From: Oxalobacteraceae bacterium
GTDB taxonomy: Bacteria > Pseudomonadota > Gammaproteobacteria > Burkholderiales > Burkholderiaceae_D
DNA length: 63,101 bases
Assembly (NCBI GenBank): GCA_021299035.1
Contig: JAJTGD010000008.1
Span: 1-63,101, forward strand
Reading direction: 5' to 3'
The notes under the pieces: model-generated
The model's database searches: none
The model's input: the letters and a program-made list of their open reading frames with translations, nothing else
Told to the model about the DNA's origin: nothing
Shown: in pieces, positions 47,875-57,948 of the stretch
Numbering within the stretch: position 1 is the first letter of the stretch
How the letters are laid out: each line of letters opens with the position of its first letter
Position numbers and translations under genes: made by a program

Positions 47875-48852
47875 TTGCCAAGGCATCCGACTTTGCCACC
47901 GAAGTCGTGCACCAATCCACTTAGCTCAGTCAATTCGTTCCACACTTTGAGCGTCCAAAATACTCACTGCGATCACTCGCTGACAGAACGTGTTACCGCA
48001 ATATCGGTAACATGTAATAGCTCGCACTGCATCAGCGGTCTAGCGCAGAGCCTCTCGGTTTTTCAAAACATCATCATCGTTGATAACAACAGTACAGATG
48101 GCACTGCCGAAAGCTTGAAGTCAGCTCTACCGAGAGCGACGCTTATAAGAAATTCCCAAAATCTAGGTTTTGGCGTTGCGAATAACCTTGCACTGTCTGC
48201 CACTACTACGCCTTACGCACTACTTGTTAATCCCGACTGTACTGCTAGCGAGGAAACTGTACTGGCACTACTTCGCGCAGTGAATGACCACCCGTATGCA
48301 GCGATTATTGCACCCGCGTTATCTCGGCCGAACGGCAATCTTGAATTAAGTTATCGTTGGCCGCGCGGGCGTTGGAGATCCGACGGGCCAGCGGCTACCG
48401 GCGCCTGCTGCGTCGGGTTTGTGAGTGGCGCCGTTATGCTACTCAATCTCTCGCAAATGGCCGATGTAGGATTTTTCGATGAGAACTTTTTTCTCTATTA
48501 CGAAGATGAAGATCTTTGCGAGCGCGTATTTTCGAATAAGAAACAGATTATCGTCATCCCTGAAATAAAATTCACACACCATGGTCGCGGCTCAGTTAAG
48601 GGGAAACAGTCGCTTAGATTTGAGTTTATCCGGGGGTATCACCATGCACAGTCGAAAATCATCTTTCGATATAAATACAATGGTGCAGCAGCGGCACATC
48701 GATTGAGGCAGCGCACATTGCTGCTGGCACTGATCGCTGTATTACCAAGGCTACTATTGCTGCAACCGAAATATCTGGCCCGCTTGTGTGGACGAATAGT
48801 GGCCCTCATCCGCTTAAAAATTCCGCATGAATCAACGAATTCCAATAAATAG
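47875..48852 (+). CDS. GT2-family glycosyltransferase (rhamnosyltransferase-like)
   Basis: Up to 325 residues; the first about 40 look non-homologous and the true start is unclear (candidate TTG starts near 47875 or 47947, no good ATG). The catalytic domain begins VTAISVTCNSSHCISGLAQS and has NIIIVDNNSTDGT, NLGFGVANNLAL, LLVNPDCT (DxD-like) and FFLYYEDEDLCERVF with the conserved Glu-Asp. It resembles GT2 rhamnosyl/galactosyl transferases that extend O-antigens or capsules. Composition is AT-richer than most neighbours, and the O-antigen ligase gene follows. Confidence 0.82.
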   Translation: MPRHPTLPPKSCTNPLSSVNSFHTLSVQNTHCDHSLTERVTAISVTCNSSHCISGLAQSLSVFQNIIIVDNNSTDGTAESLKSALPRATLIRNSQNLGFGVANNLALSATTTPYALLVNPDCTASEETVLALLRAVNDHPYAAIIAPALSRPNGNLELSYRWPRGRWRSDGPAATGACCVGFVSGAVMLLNLSQMADVGFFDENFFLYYEDEDLCERVFSNKKQIIVIPEIKFTHHGRGSVKGKQSLRFEFIRGYHHAQSKIIFRYKYNGAAAAHRLRQRTLLLALIAVLPRLLLLQPKYLARLCGRIVALIRLKIPHESTNSNK

Positions 48853-49022
48853 CACTAGGCCAGCGCTAGCTTGGTATACATTGGGAAGTAGCTGAAGGAT
48901 GTGACAGAAGCATAATTGGCTAGAAGCTTTGCTATCTCTGCTCATTGACGATTAGCCAACTGTCAGTTTCTCTCTTCTTTATTTCCGTCTTTTTTATTAC
49001 GCGCCGCACCGACTGAACACTA

Positions 49023-50225
49023 ATGATTACATCACAGTCATTTAAAGCCAACGACCTCGCCGGGTTAATGTTTTCTTTAATGCCAATTACGCTATTTCTG
49101 CCCGTTGGCTTCATGTACTTCTGGATTGCGCTAGTTTTTATCGCTGCCACCATGGCTGGCAACTTTCGAGATATCAAAACCTCGGTTGCTAATAACCCGA
49201 TTTTTTTTCCAACTGCGCTGTTAGTTATCTTTGTAGTATTTCAGAGCCTATTCTTATCGGGTGAAAATGACCGCCGATGGTCAGGGATTATCTACTATTT
49301 TATTTTCGTCTTCTTTTTCTTTTTTTCAGCTGCGGCACCAGCGCACTATTTCGCACAAGCAAAGAAGATCTTTTATCTATCAGCGGTTCTTGCATCAGCC
49401 GTGTTTTATCTTTCAAGATCAGGCGCACTACCGGAATGGTATGTATTCAAGAATTTCTTTACTTACGGCGGGAATCGATCGATTGCGATAGGAATTTTCT
49501 TGGCGATCGCAGCAGGATGGTTGCTAAATGATGCAGGAAAAGAGACAAGGTTTCGTCAAAAATTAATATTGACAGCAGGTTATATCTTCATAAGCTCTGC
49601 GATATTTATCTTTGCCGTTACTCGCACCGGATTACTGCTGCTATTCGTACTCTCCGCAATGGCAATCGCACGCCATTTAAAACATAATAAAATTAATATT
49701 GCTTTAGCGGCGATAGTTGTTAGTTTTTTTGCGGTCATGATGAATACCCACTCAACTAGTAATCAACGTCTAAGCCAGACGTTAAGCGCGGTGACAGCGC
49801 CGGGACCTAAGAAAGCAGACAACGGTGACATGGTTCGCCTGCAGTTCTTCGAGAAAACAGGTCAAATGATCTTAGAAAAGCCTCTTCTCGGGCACGGCGT
49901 TGGGAGCTGGCGCCAACAATATCCAACCCGTGCGGAGGGATTGCTCACATCCACCATGAGTACGCCCCACAATGATTATTTGTTATTCGCTGCCGAACTG
50001 GGCTTATGCGGCCTTCTGATTCTATTCGTTATTTTTTTCAATCTTGCACGTACTGCGGTTTCCTCCACTGTTGGTGATGGTATGCCGCTACTGATGATGA
50101 CTGTAGCGTTGGCTATCGGCAGCATGTTTAATGCCATCTTGCGTGATTGGCGTTTTGGCGTGCCATTCATGCTGTTACTCGCTATCGCTTACCGTGGCTC
50201 GCTGCGGGAGTCACACGATTCCTAG
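49023..50225 (+). CDS. O-antigen ligase/polymerase family membrane protein
   Basis: 400 residues with about eleven transmembrane segments (for example LFLPVGFMYFWIALVFIAAT). The large periplasmic loop with the Wzy_C/WaaL signature is near RLQFFEKTGQMILEKPLLGH followed by GVGSWRQQYP and TPHNDYLLFAAELG (the conserved His of ligases). It joins O-antigen to lipid A-core, or polymerises it. Low GC, with long A/T runs (49200-49330). It lies in a small group with the GT2 gene. Confidence 0.85.
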   Translation: MITSQSFKANDLAGLMFSLMPITLFLPVGFMYFWIALVFIAATMAGNFRDIKTSVANNPIFFPTALLVIFVVFQSLFLSGENDRRWSGIIYYFIFVFFFFFSAAAPAHYFAQAKKIFYLSAVLASAVFYLSRSGALPEWYVFKNFFTYGGNRSIAIGIFLAIAAGWLLNDAGKETRFRQKLILTAGYIFISSAIFIFAVTRTGLLLLFVLSAMAIARHLKHNKINIALAAIVVSFFAVMMNTHSTSNQRLSQTLSAVTAPGPKKADNGDMVRLQFFEKTGQMILEKPLLGHGVGSWRQQYPTRAEGLLTSTMSTPHNDYLLFAAELGLCGLLILFVIFFNLARTAVSSTVGDGMPLLMMTVALAIGSMFNAILRDWRFGVPFMLLLAIAYRGSLRESHDS

Positions 50226-50555
50226 AAACAGTTATTCAATCATTTGGGTATTCCCTGGCTTTAAGCCATCTCACTCACGAATTTTTTCTCATTGCGTCAA
50301 ATCACTAGTCATTAACTAATATCTCTTTATCTCCAAGTCCGCTGAATGCTTTGGTTCGACCCGTAGAAGTCCGTGGTCAAAGCTGAGTCAAATTCAATGC
50401 ATCTCGATATTGCTTGCCCCCCGCCAAGCCATAGACCACATTAATTAAATTTGTTCTGCAGTAAGCCGTTGGCTGAATTTTTTTGCGATAGACCACCGCG
50501 CTAAAAATGCATCGCTCCAGACTTGTCGACGTTTTATCGACTACTGGAGAGAGAG
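50226..50555. other. AT-rich intergenic stretch before the porin gene
   Basis: 330 bp without a supportable gene. It is AT-rich like the ligase gene and changes over its length into the porin leader. No terminator hairpin or known repeat is visible. A ribosome site GGAGAG precedes the porin ATG at 50556. Confidence 0.5.
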
Positions 50556-51644
50556 ATGTTCAATAAGTTTCTTGTACCCGCCTTACTGGCAATGCTCAGT
50601 AGCGGTTCAGCATTGGCGGAATCCGGACTTAGTGTCTACGGCAACATTGATGCTTCGGTGGTCACTGCGAGCGGTATCGGACCGAACTCCGACCAACGGT
50701 GGAGTCTCGGCGAGGGTAACTGGGCCCCCTCTGTTTGGGGCTTGAGGGGTGCCGAAGATTTAGGTAATGGTATGCAAGCCAATTTCCATTTGGAGGGTGG
50801 TTTCAGCGCAACCAATGGCGCTATCGCGAACGGTGGTACTGGTGGCATCTTCAGCCGGCTAGCCAACGTTGGGATAAGTGGTTCATTTGGCGCCCTGTCA
50901 GCTGGGATGCATTTATCGCCTTTCATTGCTGCCTACACGGGTACGATAGGCCTCGCGGGTAATAACTTTTATGTCCCTGCACTACTGATGCACCGCGATG
51001 GCTTTGTTAACGTCGGGGGCGGCGGCATTTCTGCTGTTACAGGCGGCACTGATGCGGATCCGGCAGGGGGTACGACAGGCGGATTCTTTATCCCAAACTC
51101 ACTAAGCTATAGCATCCCTAATGATGCACTGGGCGGTTTGAATGCGAGCGTTCTGTATTCTTTCGGCGGAGTGCCTGGAGCCGCCGCTGATAATCGCGTT
51201 GTGTCCGGAAATATCAGCTACCAGTTGGGTAGTGCGAAGCTCGTTGTAGCAGCCTCGGACCGCGATTTGCAGTACAAGCAATTTCTGATCGGTACCAACC
51301 TTCCTGTCGGGCCGTTGAACCTTTCCGCAAATTATGTGTACTTCAATCCGGACCTCGGCGGAAGCTCAAATACCTTGGTCGTGGGGGCAGATGTCGAACT
51401 AATACCATCGACTCGAGTAGGAGTTAACTACGCCTACAACAATAGTAATGGCACCCCCCAAATTATCAACCTGTCAGCGGTTTATTCACTCTCAAAAAGT
51501 ACCAAACTCTATGCCGCGTACAATCACGCAACAGACGGGGTACCCTCTTCATATTCTGGAAATAACGACGCCGCGGATAATATCAATCTAGCGCAAGGTG
51601 GCAGCTCGGATGCGTTCATCATCGGCTTGCAGAAGGGCTTCTGA
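50556..51644 (+). CDS. Outer membrane porin (betaproteobacterial family)
   Basis: 362 residues from ATG 50556 with a signal peptide (FLVPALLAMLSSGSALAES). The mature part starts with the strand SGLSVYGNIDASVVTASGIG, has the porin marker SVWGLRGAEDLGNGMQANFH and ends in the barrel-closing Phe (DAFIIGLQKGF). It forms a trimeric sixteen-stranded channel in the outer membrane. Composition is closer to the housekeeping genes than the ligase gene before it, so the acquired segment may end upstream. Confidence 0.93.
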   Translation: MFNKFLVPALLAMLSSGSALAESGLSVYGNIDASVVTASGIGPNSDQRWSLGEGNWAPSVWGLRGAEDLGNGMQANFHLEGGFSATNGAIANGGTGGIFSRLANVGISGSFGALSAGMHLSPFIAAYTGTIGLAGNNFYVPALLMHRDGFVNVGGGGISAVTGGTDADPAGGTTGGFFIPNSLSYSIPNDALGGLNASVLYSFGGVPGAAADNRVVSGNISYQLGSAKLVVAASDRDLQYKQFLIGTNLPVGPLNLSANYVYFNPDLGGSSNTLVVGADVELIPSTRVGVNYAYNNSNGTPQIINLSAVYSLSKSTKLYAAYNHATDGVPSSYSGNNDAADNINLAQGGSSDAFIIGLQKGF

Positions 51645-51686
51645 CAGGGCCCTACCGCACCTCATCATCGTAGACAACAACATGCA

Positions 51687-52466
51687 TCAACGGCGCTCTC
51701 GCTTTGGGCGAAACACATCGGTGTCTGCGTAAAACTCAGCATCTTGTTCATGCCACCAACCCGGCACGCCCAGTACCGGGAGGTGGCAGAACGCTGAGTT
51801 ATCGAAGCCTTCCAGAAGCATGGATGCAAGCGACTGATCAAGCGATGCCAGCTTCGCTTGCTGCGGCATCGTGAACCATGTTGCAGCCATTTTCATGGTC
51901 CAGACATGGGCTGTAATCGATTTGTATGGCGTCGTCAGCTTTTCAATCAACGCATGACCGAACAGAATGACTTCTGCCCGACCGAAAAACTCGTCAGGCG
52001 TTTTTTGTAGCACAGCATTCCACTGATGCGAACGTAATGACGCCAGTACAGCGCCATCATCACTCACAAAAATTGCAGCATTTTCATCAAACAGGGTAGC
52101 CGAATCCCGCTGCGGCCCGCGTGTTTGATGTGACGGTGAACGCTTAATTGCCTCTGCCTGTAATGTATTCAGGGCGCGCTTGGTATGTGGAAAATGTAGC
52201 CATACCAATGCATTGAAAAAATCATGCAGGTTCTGGCGGGTTGGCACCTCGCCGGTCGCGGCAATATGCGCTTCATAAACAATACCGGCGGGGAGGAATT
52301 GCTGCGGCATGAAACGGATCGGGTGCCCAGCGGCACTCAATAGGCCGCGATCGGCCGACATTGCAGAAGCCGCTTCGATCCAGTCTTCACTGGCGACCAG
52401 CGCCTCACCGATAGGCCTTAGTGGCTCAAGCCAGGGCCTATCCCAGTCGATCGTGGCGAACGGCAT
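51687..52466 (-). CDS. DUF3025-domain protein
   Basis: 259 residues. The N-terminus IDWDRPWLEPLRPIGEAL and the segment QNLHDFFNALVWLHFPHTKR are characteristic of DUF3025. Later parts include TLFDENAAIFVSDDGAVLAS and PVLGVPGWWHEQDAEFYADT. The function of the family is unknown; no signal peptide. It lies 16 bp downstream of pyrC in the same orientation, as often found in betaproteobacteria, and is probably co-transcribed. Confidence 0.85.
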   Translation of the reverse strand: MPFATIDWDRPWLEPLRPIGEALVASEDWIEAASAMSADRGLLSAAGHPIRFMPQQFLPAGIVYEAHIAATGEVPTRQNLHDFFNALVWLHFPHTKRALNTLQAEAIKRSPSHQTRGPQRDSATLFDENAAIFVSDDGAVLASLRSHQWNAVLQKTPDEFFGRAEVILFGHALIEKLTTPYKSITAHVWTMKMAATWFTMPQQAKLASLDQSLASMLLEGFDNSAFCHLPVLGVPGWWHEQDAEFYADTDVFRPKRERR

Positions 52467-52482
52467 CGCACGAAGCGTGTTG

Positions 52483-53523
52483 TCAGATCATCTTCCAAGC
52501 CAGTGAACGACCGGCATCCAGCGGTACTAACACCGTATCGCCGAGGGTGAGTTCATTCGGAATCACCCATTCACGCTTTTGCAGCGTTACCTGCTCTGTG
52601 TTTCTCGGTAAGCGGTAGAAATCTGGCCCGAAAAAGCTTGCAAACGCTTCCAGCTTATCGAGCGCATTAACAGCCTCGAATACTTCAGCGTAGAGCTCCA
52701 TGGCGTGCAACGCGGTATAGCAACCGGCGCAGCCGCAGGCATGCTCCTTCAGACCCTTGGGGTGAGGTGCCGAGTCTGTACCAAGGAAAAAGCGCGGGCT
52801 ACCCGAAGTCGCTGCATCCACCAAGGCTTGCCGATGTGCCTCACGCTTCAGGATGGGCAGGCAATAATAATGCGGTCGAATGCCACCTTGGAAAATCGCA
52901 TTGCGGTTGTACATCAGATGATGTGCCGTGATCGTGGCAGCTATATCACCATCGGCATCGCGAACATAATCGACAGCGTCTTTAGTCGTGATATGTTCGA
53001 ATACTACCCGCAAGGATGGCAGGGATTTTCTGAGGGGTTGCAAGATGCGATCGATGAATACTGCCTCGCGATCGAATACATCCACCTGATGATCCGTCAC
53101 CTCGCCATGAATTAATAACGGTAAGCCGGTCTCTTGCATGACCTCCAGCGTGCGCATGCATCGGTGGATATCGGTAACGCCTGCATCTGAGTTAGTCGTA
53201 GCCCCGGCAGGATAAAGCTTGACGCCTTTCACGAATCCGCTCTCGGTCGCGCGTCGAATTTCATCTGGCGGCGTGTTGTCCGTCAGATAAAGCGTCATCA
53301 GCGGCTCGAACTGCATCCCTTGCGGTACGGCAGCGAGGATGCGATCACGGTACGCTGCTGCCATCGCCGTGGTCGTTACCGGTGGCTTCAAGTTAGGCAT
53401 GACGATTGCTCGCGCAAACTGAGCTGCCGTATGCGGAACTACATCGGCAAGTACAACGCCGTCTCGCAAGTGGACGTGCCAGTCATCGGGACGTATCAGT
53501 GTCAGCGCGTTTTGATTTGACAT
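52483..53523 (-). CDS. pyrC: Dihydroorotase
   Basis: 346 residues, the E. coli-type class II dihydroorotase. Metal ligands: DWHVHLRDG near residue 16, carbamylated Lys in [29 protein letters not shown], and [12 protein letters not shown], then [20 protein letters not shown] with the catalytic Asp. It closes carbamoyl aspartate to dihydroorotate in pyrimidine synthesis. It precedes the DUF3025 gene; the ABC transporter gene lies just upstream. Confidence 0.96.
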   Translation of the reverse strand: MSNQNALTLIRPDDWHVHLRDGVVLADVVPHTAAQFARAIVMPNLKPPVTTTAMAAAYRDRILAAVPQGMQFEPLMTLYLTDNTPPDEIRRATESGFVKGVKLYPAGATTNSDAGVTDIHRCMRTLEVMQETGLPLLIHGEVTDHQVDVFDREAVFIDRILQPLRKSLPSLRVVFEHITTKDAVDYVRDADGDIAATITAHHLMYNRNAIFQGGIRPHYYCLPILKREAHRQALVDAATSGSPRFFLGTDSAPHPKGLKEHACGCAGCYTALHAMELYAEVFEAVNALDKLEAFASFFGPDFYRLPRNTEQVTLQKREWVIPNELTLGDTVLVPLDAGRSLAWKMI

Positions 53524-53565
53524 GGGCTAAGCAAACTGTGGGTATAAAAGGATTTTACCGGACAC

Positions 53566-55422
53566 TCAGCCAGCACCCACCGCCACCGCAGCCCCTGATG
53601 ATTCAGAGATATTGGTCTCTGCTGCAGGAGCCTGCTGCCGCTCCCACATGTCAGCATACATACCACGGGCTGCCAGTAGTTCGACATGGGTGCCGCGCTC
53701 GACTATCCGACCTTGTGACATCACGAGAATTTGCTGCGCATCGGCGATAGTCGACAAGCGGTGAGCGATAACCAGCGTAGTTCGATTTCGGGCGATGTCT
53801 TTTAATTGTTCTTGTATGGCCTGCTCTGCTTGAGAATCTAATGCCGACGTTGCCTCATCGAACACCAAAATCTTCGGGTTTTTCAGCAAGGTACGGGCGA
53901 TCGCGACCCGCTGCTTCTCACCACCCGATAGCTTCAGACCGCGCTCACCCACCATGGTCTGATAACCATCCGGCAGGCTCAAGATGAAGTCATGGATATA
54001 CGCTGCGCGAGCAGCCGCTTCGATCTCGCTCTGCTCAGCACCTGGCTTACCGTAAGCGATGTTATAGGCAATCGTATCGTTGAATAGCACAGTGTCCTGC
54101 GGAACGATACCAATCGCTTGTCTGAGCGAAGTCTGCATAACCTCGCGAATATCCTGCCCATCAATCAAGATCGCGCCACGATCTACGTCATAAAATCGGA
54201 ATAGCAAGCGGGCGAGTGTTGACTTCCCTGACCCACTATGTCCGACAACTGCCGTGGTGGTGCCTGCAGCAACACTAAAGTCAACGCCAAATAAAATCTG
54301 GCGCTTAGCCTCATAGCTGAAGTCGATATGCTGAAATTTCAGCTGGGCCTGATCCACTCGTAATCCTACTGCAGTGGGCGCATCAGCCACTTCCCGATTC
54401 TCGTCAAGCAAGGCGAACATGCGCTCAATATCAGCCAGACTTTGCTTCAGCTCGCGATAAATCACGCCCAGGAAGTTAAGCGGGATATAAAGCTGGATCA
54501 TGAAAGCATTCACCAAAACCAGATCACCCAATGTCATGGTTCCTGCGATGACACCCAGTGTCGCTCGCCACAAGATCAGCGTGACCGCAATCGCAATAAT
54601 CAGCGATTGGCCGGTGTTCAGCAGTGATAATGAATTCTGAGAGCTTACCGCTGCACGCTCAAAACGCTGCAGACCTTCATCATAGCGTCGCGCTTCATAC
54701 TCCTCATTACCAAAATACTTGACAGTCTCGTAGTTGAGCAAGGAATCGATCGCACGCACATTCGCTTTTGAATCCAGATCGTTCATGGTGCGACGAAAAT
54801 GCGTGCGCCACTCGGTCACCAGCACAGTAAAGGTAATATAGATCACTAAGGCCGTGATCGTGATCACGGAAAACCACAGGTCATACTGCAAGGAGAGATA
54901 ACCCAGGACGAGCAATATCTCGACAAGCGTAGGCAGTATGGAGAACAGTGTATAAGAAACAAGTGTCGAGATGCCACGGGTACCACGTTCGATATCACGA
55001 GTAACGCCACCAGTCTGACGGTTTAGGTGAAACCGCAGCGATAGTGCATGCAGATGTCGAAATACCTTGAGTGCGATGTTTCGGACCGCGCGCTGCGTCA
55101 CGCGCGCAAAAAAGAACTCTCGCAATTCAGTAAACGCTGTGGTCGACAGCCGCAACAAGCCATAGATGACAAGTAGCGCCACTGGTAGCACGAGGACTGC
55201 GTTGGCTGACTGGGGGGAGACCGTCAAGCTGTCAACAATCTCCTTCAACACCATGGGTATGCCGACGTTAGCCATCTTGGCCAGCACCAGGCAGGCTATC
55301 GCAAAGATGACACGCCACTTCCATTCCCACAGATAGGGCAGCAAGGTTTTCAGGGTAGTCCAGTCATTGCGCGCGGACTGGTTTGCTGGCGGGTTAGATT
55401 GACTAAATGAGCGATGTCGCAT
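53566..55422 (-). CDS. ABC transporter, ATM1/HMT1-type half-transporter
   Basis: 618 residues: an N-terminal six-helix exporter domain to about residue 330, then an ATP-binding domain. Walker A is VVGHSGSGKSTLARLLF, the signature LSGGEKQRVAIARTL, and Walker B ILVFDEATSALDS. The membrane part resembles ATM1-like transporters (LREFFFARVTQRAVRNIALK and LHALSLRFHLNRQTGGVTRD), which export glutathione-bound metals or sulfur compounds. It acts as a homodimer in the inner membrane. It is divergent from the thioesterase gene. Confidence 0.92.
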   Translation of the reverse strand: MRHRSFSQSNPPANQSARNDWTTLKTLLPYLWEWKWRVIFAIACLVLAKMANVGIPMVLKEIVDSLTVSPQSANAVLVLPVALLVIYGLLRLSTTAFTELREFFFARVTQRAVRNIALKVFRHLHALSLRFHLNRQTGGVTRDIERGTRGISTLVSYTLFSILPTLVEILLVLGYLSLQYDLWFSVITITALVIYITFTVLVTEWRTHFRRTMNDLDSKANVRAIDSLLNYETVKYFGNEEYEARRYDEGLQRFERAAVSSQNSLSLLNTGQSLIIAIAVTLILWRATLGVIAGTMTLGDLVLVNAFMIQLYIPLNFLGVIYRELKQSLADIERMFALLDENREVADAPTAVGLRVDQAQLKFQHIDFSYEAKRQILFGVDFSVAAGTTTAVVGHSGSGKSTLARLLFRFYDVDRGAILIDGQDIREVMQTSLRQAIGIVPQDTVLFNDTIAYNIAYGKPGAEQSEIEAAARAAYIHDFILSLPDGYQTMVGERGLKLSGGEKQRVAIARTLLKNPKILVFDEATSALDSQAEQAIQEQLKDIARNRTTLVIAHRLSTIADAQQILVMSQGRIVERGTHVELLAARGMYADMWERQQAPAAETNISESSGAAVAVGAG

Positions 55423-55519
55423 TCAGAGTCGGCCACGGGGTGGCGGCTAGGTTATGCTTGGTCTACTCGACCAAAGCGTGAGATTTTATCGCGCCCCGTG
55501 CGGCGCTTCAGGAGTAGCT

Positions 55520-55933
55520 ATGCAGGATACCGAAACTAATCGATTGCCGGACGGGATGCCCACACTGCGGGTCATGCCGATGCCCGCCGATGCCAATATC
55601 CATGGCGATGTGTTTGGCGGCTGGATTATGTCTCAAGTCGATATCGCCGGCGCAATTCCTGCAGTTCGACGGGCTAATGGCAGAGTCGGCACGGTGGCGG
55701 TTAATTCGTTTCTATTCAAGCAGCCGGTATTTGTGGGAGATCTCCTCTCGTTCTACGCGAGGATCATCAAGACTGGCACCACCTCGGTCACGGTGACTGT
55801 CGAAGTCTACGCTGAGCGTAACCGCTTACAAGCGGAGATTGTCAAAGTGACTGAGGCAACCCTAACCTATGTGAAAGTCGGCGACGATCGCCGGCCACTC
55901 GCGCTACCTGCGTTGGACAAGTTGCGAGACTGA
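55520..55933 (+). CDS. Acyl-CoA thioesterase, YciA-type hotdog fold
   Basis: 137 residues from ATG 55520 with CAGGAG 6 bp upstream; the longer frame to 55454 has no family match. The hotdog motif PADANIHGDVFGGWIMSQVD contains the catalytic Asp/Gly region, followed by TVAVNSFLFKQPVFVGDLLS and YAERNRLQAEIVKVTEATLT. It cleaves acyl-CoA to free acid and CoA in the cytoplasm. It is convergent with fadD, which has the opposite activity. Confidence 0.93.
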   Translation: MQDTETNRLPDGMPTLRVMPMPADANIHGDVFGGWIMSQVDIAGAIPAVRRANGRVGTVAVNSFLFKQPVFVGDLLSFYARIIKTGTTSVTVTVEVYAERNRLQAEIVKVTEATLTYVKVGDDRRPLALPALDKLRD

Positions 55934-56013
55934 GCCTCGCTTGCTCGCCTGAGTACTGCTCCAGATAGCGAAGGGTTCAGGGCATTCATCTGCCATCGTA
56001 AATCTAAAGTTAA

Positions 56014-56043
56014 AACTCAAACTCAGACTCAGACTCAAATTCA
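56014..56043. repeat. Short hexamer microsatellite
   Basis: Five consecutive six-base units (AACTCA, AACTCA, GACTCA, GACTCA, AATTCA) in the intergenic region between the convergent thioesterase and fadD genes. Confidence 0.65.
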
Positions 56044-56069
56044 AAGTTTGTCGATGTCGAATACTAGCC

Positions 56070-57746
56070 TTATGACATCGCATCTCGCAATTCGCGACGC
56101 AAAATCTTGCCGACGTTCGTCTTTGGCAACTCACTACGAAACTCAATTTGCTTGGGCCGTTTGTAAGCGGTTAACTGCGCGTTACAAAATTCGATAATCT
56201 GGTCGGCGGTTAGCGAAGGATCGCGCTTCACTACAAATAGCTTTACCGCTTCGCCGGTTTGTTCATCAGGCACGCCGACAACAGCGCATTCCAATACGCC
56301 AGGATGCATGGCGACGATTCCCTCAACCTCATTTGGGTATACGTTAAATCCGCTGACCAGCACCATATCTTTCTTGCGATCGACAATGCTCACGTAGCCG
56401 CGAACATCCATGATGCCAATATCGCCTGACCGGAAATAGCCCTCACGCGTCATCACCCGCGCCGTCTCTTCCGGCTTTTCCCAGTAGCCTTCCATGACCT
56501 GCGGACCGCGAATCGCGATCTCCCCAGCTTGACCTGGCAGTAATTCATTGCCCGCATCATCAAGGATGGCGATGTCTGTCGATGGCAGCGGCAGCCCGAT
56601 GGTGCCGGTAAATTCATCGGAATTCGCAGGATTTGCAGTGGCGACGGGCGCTGTCTCTGACAAGCCATAACCTTCGATAATGCTCTTACCGGTCACAGCA
56701 CGCCAGCGATCATTCACCGATTTTTGCACCGCCATGCCACCGCCATTACACAACTTAAGATGAGAAAAATCCAATTTGGCGAAATCGGGATGATTCAACA
56801 GTGCGTTGTACAGCGTATTCACCGCTGGCAGCATGTTGAAGCGATGCTTGCCGAGTTCCTTGACCAAGCCGGGTATGTCGCGCGGGTTGGGTATCAATAT
56901 GTTCATGCCACCGATACGGGTGCCCATCAGGCAGCATACTGTCAAGGCAAATATATGATAGAGCGGCAATGCGCAGACAAATACTAGGGAGTCGACCTTC
57001 GGCGGTTTGTCCATCGCGGGCTGTAACCATGCTTCATTTTGCAGCAGGTTAGCGATCACATTTCGATGACTGAGCATCGCACCTTTCGACAAACCTGTCG
57101 TACCACCGGTGTACTGCAAGAAAGCAATGTCATCATGGCCAAGTGATACCGGCTGCAGACGTAGTGATGCGCCCTCGCGTATGGCGGTATTGAATCTGAC
57201 TGCATGTGGCAAGGAGAAGTCTGGCACCATCCTTTTTACGTTGCGCACAACAAAGTTCACCAACAGACCTTTGGCAACTCCCAGCATGTCGCCCATGCTG
57301 GCTAGTACCACGGTTTTTACATGCGTTCTGGCGATAACCTTCTCGAGGGTATGCGCGAAATTTTCAAGGATGATGATGGCTTCAGCACCAGAATCATTTA
57401 ACTGATACTCCAATTCGCGCGGGGTATACAGTGGATTGACGTTCACGACCACATAGCCTGCGCGCAGTACAGCCGCCAGCGCGATCGGGTATTGCAGTAC
57501 ATTCGGCATCATTAATGCAACCCGTGCACCTCTTGCAAGACCCTGAGACTGTAACCATGCGCCCAGTTGTTTTGACAAGGCATCCACTTCAGCATAGGTG
57601 ATGAACTTGCCCATATAGGCATAGGCCTTACGGCTGGCGTATTGCACAAAGGCCTCATCCATCAACTGCACTAGCGAACGGTAGCGTGTGTAGTCGATTT
57701 CAGCTGGTACGCCCGGGGGATAAGAACGGATCCAGATTTTCTCCAT
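56070..57746 (-). CDS. fadD: Long-chain fatty acid-CoA ligase
   Basis: 558 residues from the ATG starting MEKIWIRSYPPGVPAEIDY. AMP-binding motif LQYTGGTTGLSKGAMLSHRN, then EGYGLSETAPVAT and YFRSGDIGIMDVRGYVSIVD, with the C-terminal catalytic Lys region TNVGKILRRELRD. It activates long-chain fatty acids for beta-oxidation or lipid synthesis at the inner membrane. Length and motifs match FadD. The product of this gene would be a substrate of the neighbouring thioesterase. Confidence 0.95.
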   Translation of the reverse strand: MEKIWIRSYPPGVPAEIDYTRYRSLVQLMDEAFVQYASRKAYAYMGKFITYAEVDALSKQLGAWLQSQGLARGARVALMMPNVLQYPIALAAVLRAGYVVVNVNPLYTPRELEYQLNDSGAEAIIILENFAHTLEKVIARTHVKTVVLASMGDMLGVAKGLLVNFVVRNVKRMVPDFSLPHAVRFNTAIREGASLRLQPVSLGHDDIAFLQYTGGTTGLSKGAMLSHRNVIANLLQNEAWLQPAMDKPPKVDSLVFVCALPLYHIFALTVCCLMGTRIGGMNILIPNPRDIPGLVKELGKHRFNMLPAVNTLYNALLNHPDFAKLDFSHLKLCNGGGMAVQKSVNDRWRAVTGKSIIEGYGLSETAPVATANPANSDEFTGTIGLPLPSTDIAILDDAGNELLPGQAGEIAIRGPQVMEGYWEKPEETARVMTREGYFRSGDIGIMDVRGYVSIVDRKKDMVLVSGFNVYPNEVEGIVAMHPGVLECAVVGVPDEQTGEAVKLFVVKRDPSLTADQIIEFCNAQLTAYKRPKQIEFRSELPKTNVGKILRRELRDAMS

Positions 57747-57948
57747 AAGGCACTCTGTTTTCTGATTGACCAGGTCTTTATGCACTGGCTGTGGGGTATC
57801 GCCGACATTGGCTTGTCGGCTTTATTTTTGGTTGGATCGTAGCCGAATCTCTCAACCTTGTCTGCTTGATCTGTGTATCAATCTGACAGCAGGCACCGGT
57901 TGTAGAAAACCATGCCTGGTGGGCCTCAGCTATTTTGGCTAACGACGG

